Assembly: GCA_028023455.1 (NCBI GenBank)
Contig: JAQFVV010000018.1
Location: 6,533,800 to 6,597,799 of the forward strand
From: Epiperipatus broadwayi
Lineage: Eukaryota; Onychophora; Udeonychophora; Euonychophora; Peripatidae
Direction of reading: 5' to 3'
DNA length: 64,000 nt
The notes beneath the pieces are model-generated. The model did not search any database. It was not told the DNA's origin and saw only the letters and a program-made list of their open reading frames with translations. The translations under genes and the position numbers were made by a program. This document shows, piece by piece, positions 12,111 to 22,930 of this stretch. Each line of letters begins with the position of its first letter. The stretch's first letter is position 1.

Positions 12111-13960
12111 CTAAAAAAAGGAAAATATAAAACATTATTGCATTCGTTAAAAACAATGTTACACATTTATATTTAATACATTTATTATTTCCATAAATAA
12201 GAGCGAGTTATAAAATTAGCTTCATGCAGTCGATAAGTAAAAAAAAAAATGCACCACACATATAGTGCACTTTTTTTTTTTTAAATTTTAGATTGAAAAA
12301 AAAAGGGAGGCCATTATGTAGTGTAGTCTAGAGATTTGCTTTACAGTATTGTTTTTATTTTCTTTTTACCGTTATAGATAATATTATTTGTAGCTTTCTA
12401 CGATAATTAAAAAAAATCTGAATATTTTACTAAAAAAAAATTGGGTGCGTGCTATTAGCAAGTGTGTGCGGCATATGTGTAAAAAATATGGTAATTATGT
12501 TATGGTATTTTTTAAAAAATTGGATGCTTTAATTAGAATGCAAACTATCAACTTTTATTGGTTTTATTTTAAATCACAATTATTTAACAAGATAAAAAAA
12601 TAGAACAAAGAAATTTTTAAAAATATACAAAAACAGAGAAATGACAGCGAAAGCTGATAATTTTACATTTTAGTAAAGCATCATATATATATTTTTTACT
12701 GCATATTAATTTTACTTTATTGAAATTCAATATGTACATGCAATAATATTTATAATTATAATTAATATTTATAAAAAAACAAAAACAAAACAAGTTGTTG
12801 CAAAAGACAATAGCATAAACTATTAATTAAATAAAAATTTTAGTAGCTCTTAATATTTTTAATTATTAGAGGCCATGTGTAAATAATCAATTGATTAATT
12901 ACTCAAGTCACATGACATTTGAGCACAAGAAGTGAAAGGTAAAATTTTGATTCAGGAACCAGTAGCCTTAAGCCTCTTGTAATTAAATAGTTCATCACAT
13001 TATTTAGAAGATCATGTAAGTGATCAGGTGAGTTTCAATTCAGATAATTTTTGAGCCTGATAATCACCACTGAGCTAAATCACTGACACTCCTGAGGCCC
13101 TCAAAATCATATATGACATCCATTGCAGCAAATCCCCAAATGAAACATGTTAGAATAATACTTTTAATGTTACCATCAATGTTTAAACCTAATGTGAACA
13201 CAATCAAAAATTTGTTAAAAGCTCTTTGCCAAAACCAGTGTTTTAAGTTTATGTAGCATAATGTAAAGATGCATCACGCTTCACAGAATACTTTGAAAGA
13301 TGTTAGAGATAAATGACAAGAAATTTAATTAAAAACAAGAGGATTTAAATAGAATTTACTAGAAGCAATTGTGCATTTGTTTGTGTAAATAATTATTCCA
13401 TTTACTGACTGACTAAAGATCCAAATATCCATTCTTTATTTCACAAAATGTTACATAATTACTTTGGTATAATAATCCAATTTTTCAAAAATCATGATTT
13501 TAAATATATTAATTTGAATAAAAATATATTATTTTATAATAAACATTGTTTGTAAGAATTAGTAACTGATTTCAAACATGTTTACATTTTTTCTTTCAGA
13601 TAATCAGAAATTAGCCATGCAATTAAATAGATATCTAGCTATTCTTAATTAAAGAATAAAACAATGAAAAACAAATGCTTAAATTCTTCCCCAGTTAGCA
13701 TGTCTGCTGAGGAATGTGATTTCCATTGCACCTCTGTATTGGGGAAGAAAGGAATTAGAAAAGTCCTTGATTGAAATGGGCTATTAATAGATTGTTCCAG
13801 CTTTCTTCTCTCTCTATATATATAACTGAGAAAATATGTGTGAGTTGTTATCAGTGAAATAAGAAACAGGAAATTTTTTTTTTAAAAAAGTAAAAAATTG
13901 AAAATTGTTTATGTAGAATAGAAATACTTATTTATATCAATTATTAAAATATATTGTCTC
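12111..13960. other. Intronic stretch with a short hairpin
   Basis: AT-rich intron. At about 12240-12280 an A-run, TGCAC, a short loop, GTGCA and a T-run form a small perfect hairpin. A second hairpin (CTTCCCCAG ... TTGGGGAAG) lies at 13686-13748. Nothing else recognised. Confidence 0.5.
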
Positions 13961-14150
13961 TTAGTTGTATTTATATACTGGACTATTTCCATCATCTAGT
14001 ATTGAATATTGAATATCTTTAGAAAAATTTAACTTTATTTAAATTTTCAAAGTACATTCATCTGTAATTTAAATAAAGTTAAATTTTTTTAAAGACATTC
14101 AATACTCAATAGTAGATGATGAAAATAGTCCAATATATAAATACAACTAA
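13961..14150. repeat. Palindromic foldback element
   Basis: The left arm starts TTAGTTGTATTTATATACTG and continues through GGACTATTTCCATCATCTA. The right arm ends with the reverse complement (TAGATGATGAAAATAGTCC, then TATAAATACAACTAA). Arms of about 85 bp enclose a short AT-rich loop. Probably a small non-autonomous DNA element; no target duplication was identified. Confidence 0.7.
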
Positions 14151-14783
14151 AATATCATCATCACAAACCTTCAGGAAAACACATATTGTCTCTTACGTTA
14201 TCATTTTATTTAGTAACTATTTACTTTTATTTTAAAGATTTCCTCAAAAAATATTTTATCATGAATTTCAGTATGGTTTTCATGGGAGAGACAACTACTA
14301 TTTACTTCATAAAGATTATCTGAAAAACAGTTTAATGAAGTGCAATTTTAATTGAGTTCATTGGGAAAATATAGTTGAGAATAAAATATAGTAGAATGTT
14401 TCAGTTAGATGCTGAGTTGAAATCTTTAAGGGGGAAAAAATGTTTATTGCAGAAGCTAAAAAACAGCATCATAAAAAATCAAATAAGTAGAATAATAAAC
14501 CACATTTTATATATGGTCATATTTGCATAGTCCTTAGAAAATTCATTTCTAGTTTATTATTATTGCATTTGTATCTTCCATGGAGTTAGAAAGGTCATAT
14601 TCATTTATGAGTAATGGATGCTGCTAAGAATGATGATTTTCATTTAATCTGATATTTACATTATGTTTTCTCTTGTTTACTTTCAATTTTCATCTTGAAC
14701 TCTTTCATTTGTTATAATGAATCTTCACAATTGTATGTCCAATTTACTTGAGTTATACTCTTATTTTTTTATTAATAATACGT

Positions 14784-14850
14784 GATCTTCACATGATCAC
14801 CATTTCTTATGCTTGCACATAACTGTTATTAACACAGGCAAAACTCTCTT
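14784..14850. repeat. FB-A foldback family, left terminus only
   Basis: Carries CACATGATCACCATTTCTTA, TGCTTGCACATAACTGTTAT and ACACAGGCAAAACTCTC, the outer and inner terminal segments of FB-A. It then breaks into unrelated sequence. A truncated end. Confidence 0.75.
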
Positions 14851-15099
14851 GATCTTGTTTGCGTTTCTTTTTTATAACTTAGTTAGCAACTTCTTAGCAA
14901 TTTTTTTTTTAAAATCAAGTTTTAGCATTATATAGTAAGAAATTCCAAAAATAGACCAAATTAAACTTTACAAGAAATCCAATGCCATGATTCTTTTTTT
15001 CACTATAGATATGCTCTTAAAAAAAAAAAACAACAACAATTACCCATCTATTCTATCAAACTTTTTTCCCTCTGACATATAAGTTTCATTACGAGCAGA

Positions 15100-15560
15100 T
15101 ATATTGATCTTAAGCCATAACAATTTCTTAGACTCCAGTGCTGCCCTCCTTGTGTTTTAAGACCTATAGAGGTCCCTACCTTCGTATTTTTCAGACGCTT
15201 ATTTCTAAGGTTACAGCCTTAGTAAATTATTACTTAATATAATAATGGGCGTTTAATAAAATTTATAATTACTGATATTATTGTTATTTCTATCACTTTA
15301 TTGTTTAATATCCAGGCATGACAATCTCCCCAAGCCCAGGTAAGATAGGACATTCTGGGTCTCTTACACTTCCATAATAAGCATGGAATCCCTAAATAGG
15401 ACCCTCTAAATGTACAATTTGAGCAGGCTGAAACTCCTGGTCTCAAATCCAATTCCAAAATACACATTAATGATTGTATTTGCTTAAATAAAGATCATAA
15501 TTATAAATTACCATCTACTAAACCTGTCTCCATCATTGGTTTTTTAATTCTCAAAGGCTT
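15100..15560. other. Unidentified, comparatively GC-rich intronic insert
   Basis: Noticeably less AT-rich than its surroundings. The minus strand is open from 15467 to 15234 (77 codons, no recognised domain) and contains AATAAA near 15304. It may be part of an unknown repeat, since its composition differs from flanking intron DNA. No terminal repeats or family motifs were found. Confidence 0.3.
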
Positions 15561-16524
15561 AAGCTAAAAAAAAAAAAAGGGAAAACAGAGAGACAGAAAT
15601 GCTGTGTATACTGCCATATAAATACATAATTCCACTGTCACAATTAGTATAGTAAGATAATTGATGGCATGAAAGACACAGTCTGAAGAAGGCAAAAAGG
15701 AAAACAGGATAAAACTGCTTGCATTGGAAACATTAGCTGTATTTTAATGAACCAACATTCTATGCTATAAGGCAGCAGGAGATATTCTTGGGGGCACAGT
15801 TTATTTAGTATTCACAGTTAACTTTTATATTTGAAGGTTATTTTACTACTTGCTAGCTATGGAGCCTGTTAGTAGTCTGAGTGCATTGTTTAAAGTGTAT
15901 TTATGATTTTAGCGTATATAGATTTGAAATTATTGATTATATAATATTAATTCTGCCCTATAAAATTGGTTCATTGCTTTTGAAAATTCAGAAGTATTTC
16001 TGAGAGTATGTAGTTCTTTTCTTGTTTAAAATCTTTCTTGAGATACTCTTTTATGATTTTGAGCTTAAAAATTAAAGGCTGTAAAAGAATGATGTAGACA
16101 GAATGATTTCTTAGGGACATTTATATTCTCCAATATAATTGAAAGCAAGCTTATGGATATCAGCCATTATTGTCTAGTTAATTCACCTGCCTTTGGGCAA
16201 GGAACTTATACACACGTACACTATCTCAAGTAGTCTATTTTAGTAAAAATTGATACTCAGGTAAAAATGAATAAAAGGAACATTATGTACATGTATATAT
16301 TGCAACATGTTATTAAGTATCTAAAACATGATCACTCTATTCCAGAGCCACCTATGCAATCATGAGTATAATAATAATGTTAGATAGCAGTCAGTTAGAA
16401 GCCTAGTCTGTTGTATGTGAATTGTAATCCTGCTGATAAATATAGATTACATATATATTTATAAGTTAGTATTATACTTTATATTATATTACTGAATGAA
16501 TTTGTTTTTATGAAGCAACATTAC
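15561..16524. other. Intronic stretch, nothing recognised
   Basis: AT-rich sequence between host exons with no repeat or exon recognised. Confidence 0.5.
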
Positions 16525-16775
16525 CTCAGCTCCATCGTTTGCTGTTTTCCATTCAACAAAAATAAAACCTCTGTTGTTTGTAATAGCAAAAAAGCTGTCA
16601 TTTACACCCTCCTGATACATCAGCACACCATTATTTTCACAAGACCTAAAAATTATTTGCAAATGTTTTTCTATGCCATAAATTTCTGTTCGGTCTCCTT
16701 TAAACCTTAGGTAAGATAAAATAGGCATTTTCCCACCATTTTGATTTTGACCCTGTGCAAAGATGGCCTTGGCAC
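16525..16775 (-). CDS. Laminin-G domain exon, first part (same gene)
   Basis: A 251 bp exon with acceptor TTTCCAG (AG at 16777-16776) and donor GTAATG at 16524-16519. It starts two bases into a codon (phase 1) and ends in phase 0, so it joins the 12110 exon in frame. It reads PILSYLRFKGDRTEIYG, then LQIIFRSCENNGVLMYQEG, then SFFAITNNRGFIFVEW. This is the N-terminal half of a laminin-G domain: the SYLRF strand, the F(R)(S/T)xxxxGxLxY core and a later strand pair. The phase-1 start demands an upstream coding exon, which I did not find between here and 64000. Confidence 0.87.
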
Positions 16776-16857
16776 CTGGAAATAAAAAAGAAAACATATA
16801 TATTAAAATTCTTTTTTTTTAAAAAAAAAAAAACAACTAAATTTATTTTACATCACA

Positions 16858-16998
16858 TTGAAAGAGAAACTATAAAGAGTGCAAAAATATTAGCGCTTTC
16901 GAGGTGGGTTGCCTCATATTCATAGCAATACTGAGCAGTGCAGAATAGAGAGATAATGGCTTTTAATATTTTTGCACTCTTTATAGCTTCTCTTTCAA
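16858..16998. repeat. Small MITE next to a host exon
   Basis: A 141 bp element with near-perfect terminal inverted repeats of about 35 bp: TTGAAAGAGAAACTATAAAG with GTGCAAAAATATTA on the left, and its complement ending TAGCTTCTCTTTCAA on the right. The interior has higher GC. It lies about 80 bp upstream of the 16775 acceptor. A 17-base direct repeat (TTTACATCACATTGAAA) occurs at ~16847 and ~17064. The element overlaps the first copy, so the duplication may come from a slightly larger insertion. Confidence 0.7.
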
Positions 16999-17982
16999 GT
17001 GCTTCACAGGTTTTTAATTTTATTTATTATAATACTAAGAGAGAAGTTTAAAATTCTTAATAATTTACATCACATTGAAAAATAGCATTTGTTTTTTAAG
17101 TCTTCTCACTGTTATTAATTTATGAATGATCACAGATGTATTCAGCAATAAGAAGTTAAATAATCCATTTTAGATGATGATAAATAAATAGTAGAAACAT
17201 TAACGAGTTTGATATGCTGCTAACATCACTTTTGCAGGTGAAAGTGGAGAAGAGATGAAACTCTTAGGTGAAACCACTAAGATTATGAATATAGGGACAA
17301 CAGAAGATGTTAATGGTAAAAAAATATAAATTGTTGAGTTTTTGTCTTCACCAGCATCAAAAAATATAGAAAACAAGAGATTAATCCAGATCAGCACTCA
17401 ACAGATTAGCAATGAAAAGTTCTTTGGATATAAGAATATATCTTTAAAATGGAAATCTGAATTGTTCAAATTGTGATATTTTCTGTGAGTTTCTATAACA
17501 TAAAAGTGGATAGGATACATTTGAGTTGAGATGTTGGTGAAAATTTCAAAGAATATTGTATTTATATGATTGCTAGGAATCAATGCTGACTTTGCAGCAA
17601 GTAAAAGTAACAATAACTAAGCAACATGAAATGGACTGTCGTACTTCTAGGTTGTGTTGCCAAACAGTTCGTGCATAATAAACAAAAAATCTCAACAACA
17701 AAGTAACATGAGATGGCTTGTCATTAACCTGTATGCAATTTACAATCATGCCACATGATGTTGTATGAGAATTTACAAAAATATTCACTTAAATGTTTAA
17801 GAACTGAATAAAAACTTTAAAGCAGACTTTTTTCTCTTCTTAGTCCAAAGTGATTGCATTTTTTCTGGATCAAAATTTGGAGAGCTTTTTAAAACTTCAT
17901 ATAAATCTTTTTTGTAACTTCACAATAAATTCTTTTTAAAACAAAAACAATATGAGTAACTTTCTCAGAAGTGACCATTTAC
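16999..17982. other. Stretch without a recognised gene
   Basis: AT-rich. Three short minus-strand open stretches (17200-17788) have no recognisable protein character. Nothing else seen. Confidence 0.45.
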
Positions 17983-18074
17983 AAAATGATGCGATGCAAT
18001 GCAGTATGGCTTCTCCTTTATCGGAGTCAGGAATCTTTCAGACACTATGCACAGAGAAACCTGTTAGCCACTTT

Positions 18075-19591
18075 CCCTTTCTATTTCACACCCTAAGTTT
18101 TTCTCATATTCTTCTCTATCCTGCTCCATTCCATTTCCACATCATTATCTTTGTTCACTTTATGGCCTTTATATCTAGATCCCCTTTATCTTTTCCCAAA
18201 CCCAGCATAAAAACCAAGAACCCACTTTGTATATAATCACTTTGTTTATATTTATTCTCCCACAATTTCATTATTTGTACCCTTTCTGCTTGTAAGAAAT
18301 TTACATTCAATTAACAGATGCCTAATATTTTCCATGCCTTCCTTAAATAACCTGCATAGTAAACCACCCACATTCCTCGTGTGTATATTCCCTTGTTGCT
18401 AACAATCCTGTTTGAGCCTTAAACAGCAAACTACTTTCCTTGCTATTATCATAAATTAACCCACACCCAATATTCTCTTTACTTCTATATATATTTAAAT
18501 TCTTTTTACTCTTCATATGAGTTCTCCATCTCTCCAGCTTCCCATTTTTTATTAATACATCTATTCCTCTATCCTATTCTTTGCCACTATAACACTCAAC
18601 AATTCTCCTAACATAATCATTCCATCTTTTGTACAAGTATACTGACATAAAGTCTTTATTCAAATCGTCTGCATAACATACTACCTTTCTCACCCATCTT
18701 ACTGCCTGTCCTTTACTCGTAACCCAATTAAATACTATTTTAGCTATTCTATTACTATCCATAAATTAAAATCTACCAAACATTTTCATTTAGCTTTTTT
18801 GCATTTCTCATATAAAAACATGACTATCCCTGAATTGTCTCCTTTGTTGTTCATACATCTACATCTAATGCATGTCTTCCTACTTTTCTTTGTACTTTTT
18901 CTAAAATAATCTAACACCCCTTTACTAACACATAATGTATCATTATTATTAGTTAACTCTGCTACTGCCATTCCCTTCCATACAATTCTTGCTACATCAT
19001 ATTTATTATAAAACAATTTCTTTATCAATCTCTTTCTTTTCTGTGCTTCAGTTATCAATTTTTCTCCCATTCATCCAAGCAATTCACCACATTTAACTTT
19101 ATATCCCCTAAGAAAAATTCTTTCTGTTCTCTTTCCCCAGCATTTATCATTATTACTTTTGATTTTTCATCATTAAATTTAATCCCCATCTCTTTACCCA
19201 CCCTTGTGCACATCTTCAGCATAACTTCCATATCTTCCCTACTTTCCGTGCACAAGAAGATATCAGCAAATAAAAGACCTGATAATATATACACTTCCTT
19301 GCCATCTATTAATGGTATTTCTACTCTCTTTTTAGTCTTTCTATTGCTCTCCATTTCTCTCAAATATAACCAAAACAAAATAGGTGACATAGGGCATACT
19401 TGCTTTAATCCCACTCCATTTTTAACTCTAACCGATTCTATATTTCCTAATTGGTATGTATAGTAATTATTTTCATACAATCTCTTAATAAGATCCACTA
19501 AAGCTCCATTCATTCCCAAATTTACTAAACTTACCCATAGTTTATTTTTATTTACTCCATCATATGCCTTCTCTATATCTATAAAAACCAT
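18075..19591 (-). pseudogene. LINE-A ORF2, reverse transcriptase C-terminal half
   Basis: The minus-strand frame 19591-19055 is open for 178 codons and carries RT motifs: VFIDIEKAYDG (motif with the first catalytic Asp), GLKQVCPMSPILF (the QGCPxSP box with Gly changed to Val) and GLLFADIFLCTES. The last should be FADD, as in the copy at ~9840. Here one Asp codon is missing, so the active site is destroyed. Further pieces of the C-terminal region follow at 19070-18786 and 18762-18574 (WVTSKGQAVRWVRK). The gene continues upstream at 20292 beyond the inserted element. Confidence 0.85.
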
Positions 19592-19593
19592 AT

Positions 19594-20291
19594 GTAAATA
19601 GCATTTATTTTTAGCGCTGTTTCTAATTGTAATAAATTTAATCAGCCATTTAAGCTATTATGCGCTTTTTCACAAGTGTTAAATAATAATAAATGAGTAC
19701 TTCCGCTTACAACACACGATATATTATTTAGGGAAGAATAAAATGAATCCACTTATTCAATCCAACCCAAATGCTTATATATGGGCAAATCTTAAGTACT
19801 GTAAGTGAAAGTGTGAGGATAGACTACTCACTTTAAACCACTGTTTACAATATCTGAATGAACAACGCCAATGAAATTATCTAGAATTTACTAGATGTCA
19901 TATTTAACACTCGTGAAAAAGCACACAATAGCTTAAATGGCTGATTAAATTTATTACAATTAGAAACAGCGCTAAAAATAAATGTTTATTTACATATGTT
20001 TAAGAGTTTCATTTGTGAGTGACGTCTAGTAAATTCTAGATAATTTTATTGGCGTCGTTCATTCAGATATCGTAAACAGTGGTTTAAAGTGAGTAGTCTA
20101 TCCTCACACTTTCACTTACAGTACTTAAGATTTGTCCATATATAAGCATTTGGGTTGGATTGAATAAGTGGATTCATTTTATTCTTTCCTAAATACTATA
20201 TCTTGTGTTGTAAGCGGAAGTACTCATTTATTATTATTTAACACTCGTGAAAAAGTGCACAATAGCTTAAATGGCTGATTAAAAACCATAT
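19594..20291. mobile_element. Inverted-repeat DNA element inserted in LINE-A
   Basis: This 698 bp segment splits the LINE-A RT gene. The 12-base sequence TAAAAACCATAT occurs exactly once in intact LINE-A context but flanks the insert on both sides (19582-19593 and 20280-20291), so it is a candidate target duplication. The first part (19589-19998) is an element with ~85 bp terminal inverted repeats that start CATATGTAAAT and include TTTTTAGCGCTGTTTCTAA. The rest (19999-20279) is an inverted copy of its middle. No coding capacity was seen. Family not assigned; a duplication of 9-12 bases would fit a Mutator-type element. Confidence 0.75.
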
Positions 20292-22081
20292 ATAACTGTC
20301 TACCTGCATTCCTACTCATATCTCTAAGTTGTGTGATTATAAATAAATTATCTCATATATGCCTATCTGATTAAAAACTTTGCATTTCTCCCACTATTTT
20401 ATTTTCTTTCATTCCATTTTGCCATCTTTCCAGCCATCATATATGCAAAAAGTTTATACAACACTGACATTACCACTATTGGTCTATAATTGTTTAACTT
20501 TCTAGGATCCTTACCCTTTCCTTTACATAACAGATATACTGTTGTATTATTCCAGCTATCTGGAAATTTGGTCTTCTGGATCATCTTATTAAACCATGAT
20601 AATAGATTTAAATTTTCCCTATTTTCCAAATTCATCATCATTTTTTCTGCCTATCCATCTAAACCTCTTGCCTTTCCACTTTTCAATTTCTCCCCTGTCT
20701 CATTCAATTCATTTTGTATAAACCTAATATTTCCATTAATATATGCTTTTATGTTTGTTATCACTCCTTCATATCTAATATCTTTTCTATATCCATTACA
20801 TGCTTATTTAAGATTGATTCTAAGTCTTTTCTAGAACTACAGACTTTTTCCTCATCATTTACTAATATTATTTCTCTCTCCCCTATATTTCTTCTTTTAA
20901 TATATTTCCAAATTTTCTTTACTCCCATCTCTTCCAATTTTATTAATAACTTACAATAATTTACTATTTTATTTCATTCTCTATCTATAATTATCTATTT
21001 TAGCCAACTTCTCTTTTTTATATTTAGTTTTTCCATTTAATATTAACATCTTTTTCACTTTCTTTGTTTTTAATAGCACATTTATATTCTCTACATGCTT
21101 TCCCCCTCTCTTTTACACTTTTACTAATTCTTAACTTTTCTATTACTTTTATTCTGAATATTCTTACCCACCAGTCCTTATATTCATTCCCAACAAACTC
21201 TTTCATAATTTCTGCTACTTTTATTTTATATTCTTTTAACTTATTCTTATCATTCATTCTCCATCCACATCTTTCATTATCCTTTCTACTTTTATTACTA
21301 TTTTCCATCACATTATTAACTATTTCTATTAAAAAAAAAATTATGATCACTATTTTATACTTTTTCTTTATCCAACACATTAATTTTCTGTACTTTCTTC
21401 ATTCTCTCTTTATCTATTAATATATAATCTATTGTGTGAAATATATTATTTTTAGATCATGTGTATTGCCCCTCATAAATATTTAATGCTCAAATTCACT
21501 CTGATAAATTTTTTTAAAAAGCTGTCCATTCTTGTTATCCACACCATCAATTTCTTCAATATCCCCATTCATATCCCCTATAACCACTATTTTCTTCCCC
21601 CTTTTTTGAACATTTGTATATCCTTAACTATCCATTCATATATGCTACTGTTCCACTCCATTATAGTTTGACTACCTTCAGTGACCATATACACTATAGC
21701 CACTATCCATTCTTGTCTTCTTAACTTTATCTCAAACCCACAAATGTTCTTGACACTTTACAGTATTTAAATATTTTTTTGAGATAATTCCTATACCATC
21801 ACCTCATTTTCTTTTGTATTTATATTTTGCCATGCCAAATCTTCCAGTGTAAATTCTTTCTCGCTTAGATGTGTTTCCATTACTGCTAATATCTCAAGCC
21901 CTTTGTTTTTAACTGCTTTGTTTAATTCCAGCCACTTTTCTGGTCTCCTATCACCTTGCATATTCAAATATCCAATTTTACTAATTTCTTCTTTTCTTAC
22001 TATTTTATAAAATTCTTTTGATTCTCTTTTTCCATTAAATTTGTAATTAGCTTGTTTATTATTAGTTTTAAGAAGACCCAT
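20292..22081 (-). pseudogene. LINE-A ORF2, endonuclease and RT N-terminal half
   Basis: On the minus strand the APE-type endonuclease starts at 21975 with GYLNMQGDRRPEKWLELNK and then LAVMETHLSEKEF. A connecting region runs through 21380-21024 (KELKDWW-like, basic). The RT N-terminus (20641-20399) carries FPDSWNNTTVYLLCKGKGKD and RKLNNYRPIVVMSVLYK, the canonical KGKG..NYRPI box of LINE reverse transcriptases. The frame is interrupted by several shifts and by the insertion at 20291. Upstream at 22081-22000 it begins with MGLLKTNNKQ, which may be the authentic ORF2 start. Confidence 0.82.
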
Positions 22082-22214
22082 TTTCTCTCCACATCTCCAC
22101 TTATATTTAAATCAGCTACCTTTTGTTTACTTCTTATATTCTGTCCATTCTTCATCTTCTTTTTGATAATACTGTCATTTGAAACCCTACCACACTTTAT
22201 AAGTTTCCCAAATT

Positions 22215-22875
22215 ATAATAATTTTTTATTAATCAAATCCCCTAATGCTTCACGTCCTTGTTTTACTAAGTGCAATCCATCTTTACTATATAATTTCCTC
22301 TTATTAATAAAAAAAATCCCATACATCCACAACATACCATTATTTCTCGCATAATTTTTTCAATCTCTCATTTATAGAACATGCCATATCTACCATATAT
22401 CTATTGTTGAATCTTGGTAATAATCCAACTACTCTTACTCTTCCTTTAACCTTATTCAAATTACTAATCAATTCTTTATACTCATCATTACTCTGACAAA
22501 TTATTTGGCCCTACCATAACATGAACATCTCTACTCTCTTGTTTCTTTACCTTATCTGTAACATCCCTAATTCTAACTATGGGTAAACATACTCTTATAT
22601 ACCTATTATTTTCCTTGCAATTATATCTCCACATCTCTACTTAGTGAGTCCCCTATCAAGACTGCTCATAATTTATTTCCCCTACTTCATCCATAACATT
22701 CTCTTCTACCTTCTGGACTTCCTTATCTATTTCTTCCTCATCACTTCTATTCATCAATTTCTTGATCTGCTCACATTTCATGTCTAACACTTTTAATTTT
22801 ACTTCTATATCCTTTACCTCTTCCTCTATTTTACTTATTCTTTGCCTAACTATCTACATTTCACTACTTATTTTA
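22215..22875 (-). pseudogene. LINE-A ORF1: coiled coil plus SGNH/GDSL-type hydrolase
   Basis: Read on the minus strand. A charged helix likely to form a coiled coil (MDDKISSE..., RISKIEEEVKDIEVKLKVLD, near 22875-22700) is followed in a shifted frame by VLIGDSLSRDVE (~22665-22630). Next come HVMVGPNNLSE (~22530-22500) and YSKDGLHLVKQGREALGD (~22290-22235). GDS, the GxNN block and DxxH are the signature blocks I, III and V of SGNH hydrolases, a domain known from ORF1 proteins of CR1/L2-type and tick LINEs. At least two frameshifts and an in-frame stop inactivate it. The sequence downstream to 22081 links to ORF2. Confidence 0.75.
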
Positions 22876-22930
22876 TCATCCATATTTCTTGTCACTCCAA
22901 ATTTGCCTTGCTAATTCCTTTAGTTTCAAA

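Larger units (their letters stand above)
17983..22930 (-). mobile_element. LINE-A non-LTR retrotransposon, nearly full-length, minus strand
   Basis: The best copy of LINE-A, about 4.2 kb once the 700 bp insertion at 19594-20291 is removed. On the minus strand the order is ORF1 with a coiled coil and an SGNH hydrolase (~22870-22215), then ORF2 with EN, RT and a C-terminal region, then the conserved 3' UTR (complement of 17983-18075, CAGGTTTCTCTGTGCATAG). The same 3' end recurs at 7012, 11140 and 29831, which defines the 3' boundary. The 5' end near 22930 is approximate. It is inactivated by frameshifts, stops and the nested insertion. It lies upstream of the visible exons of the host gene, either in its large intron or in intergenic DNA. 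Confidence 0.85.
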
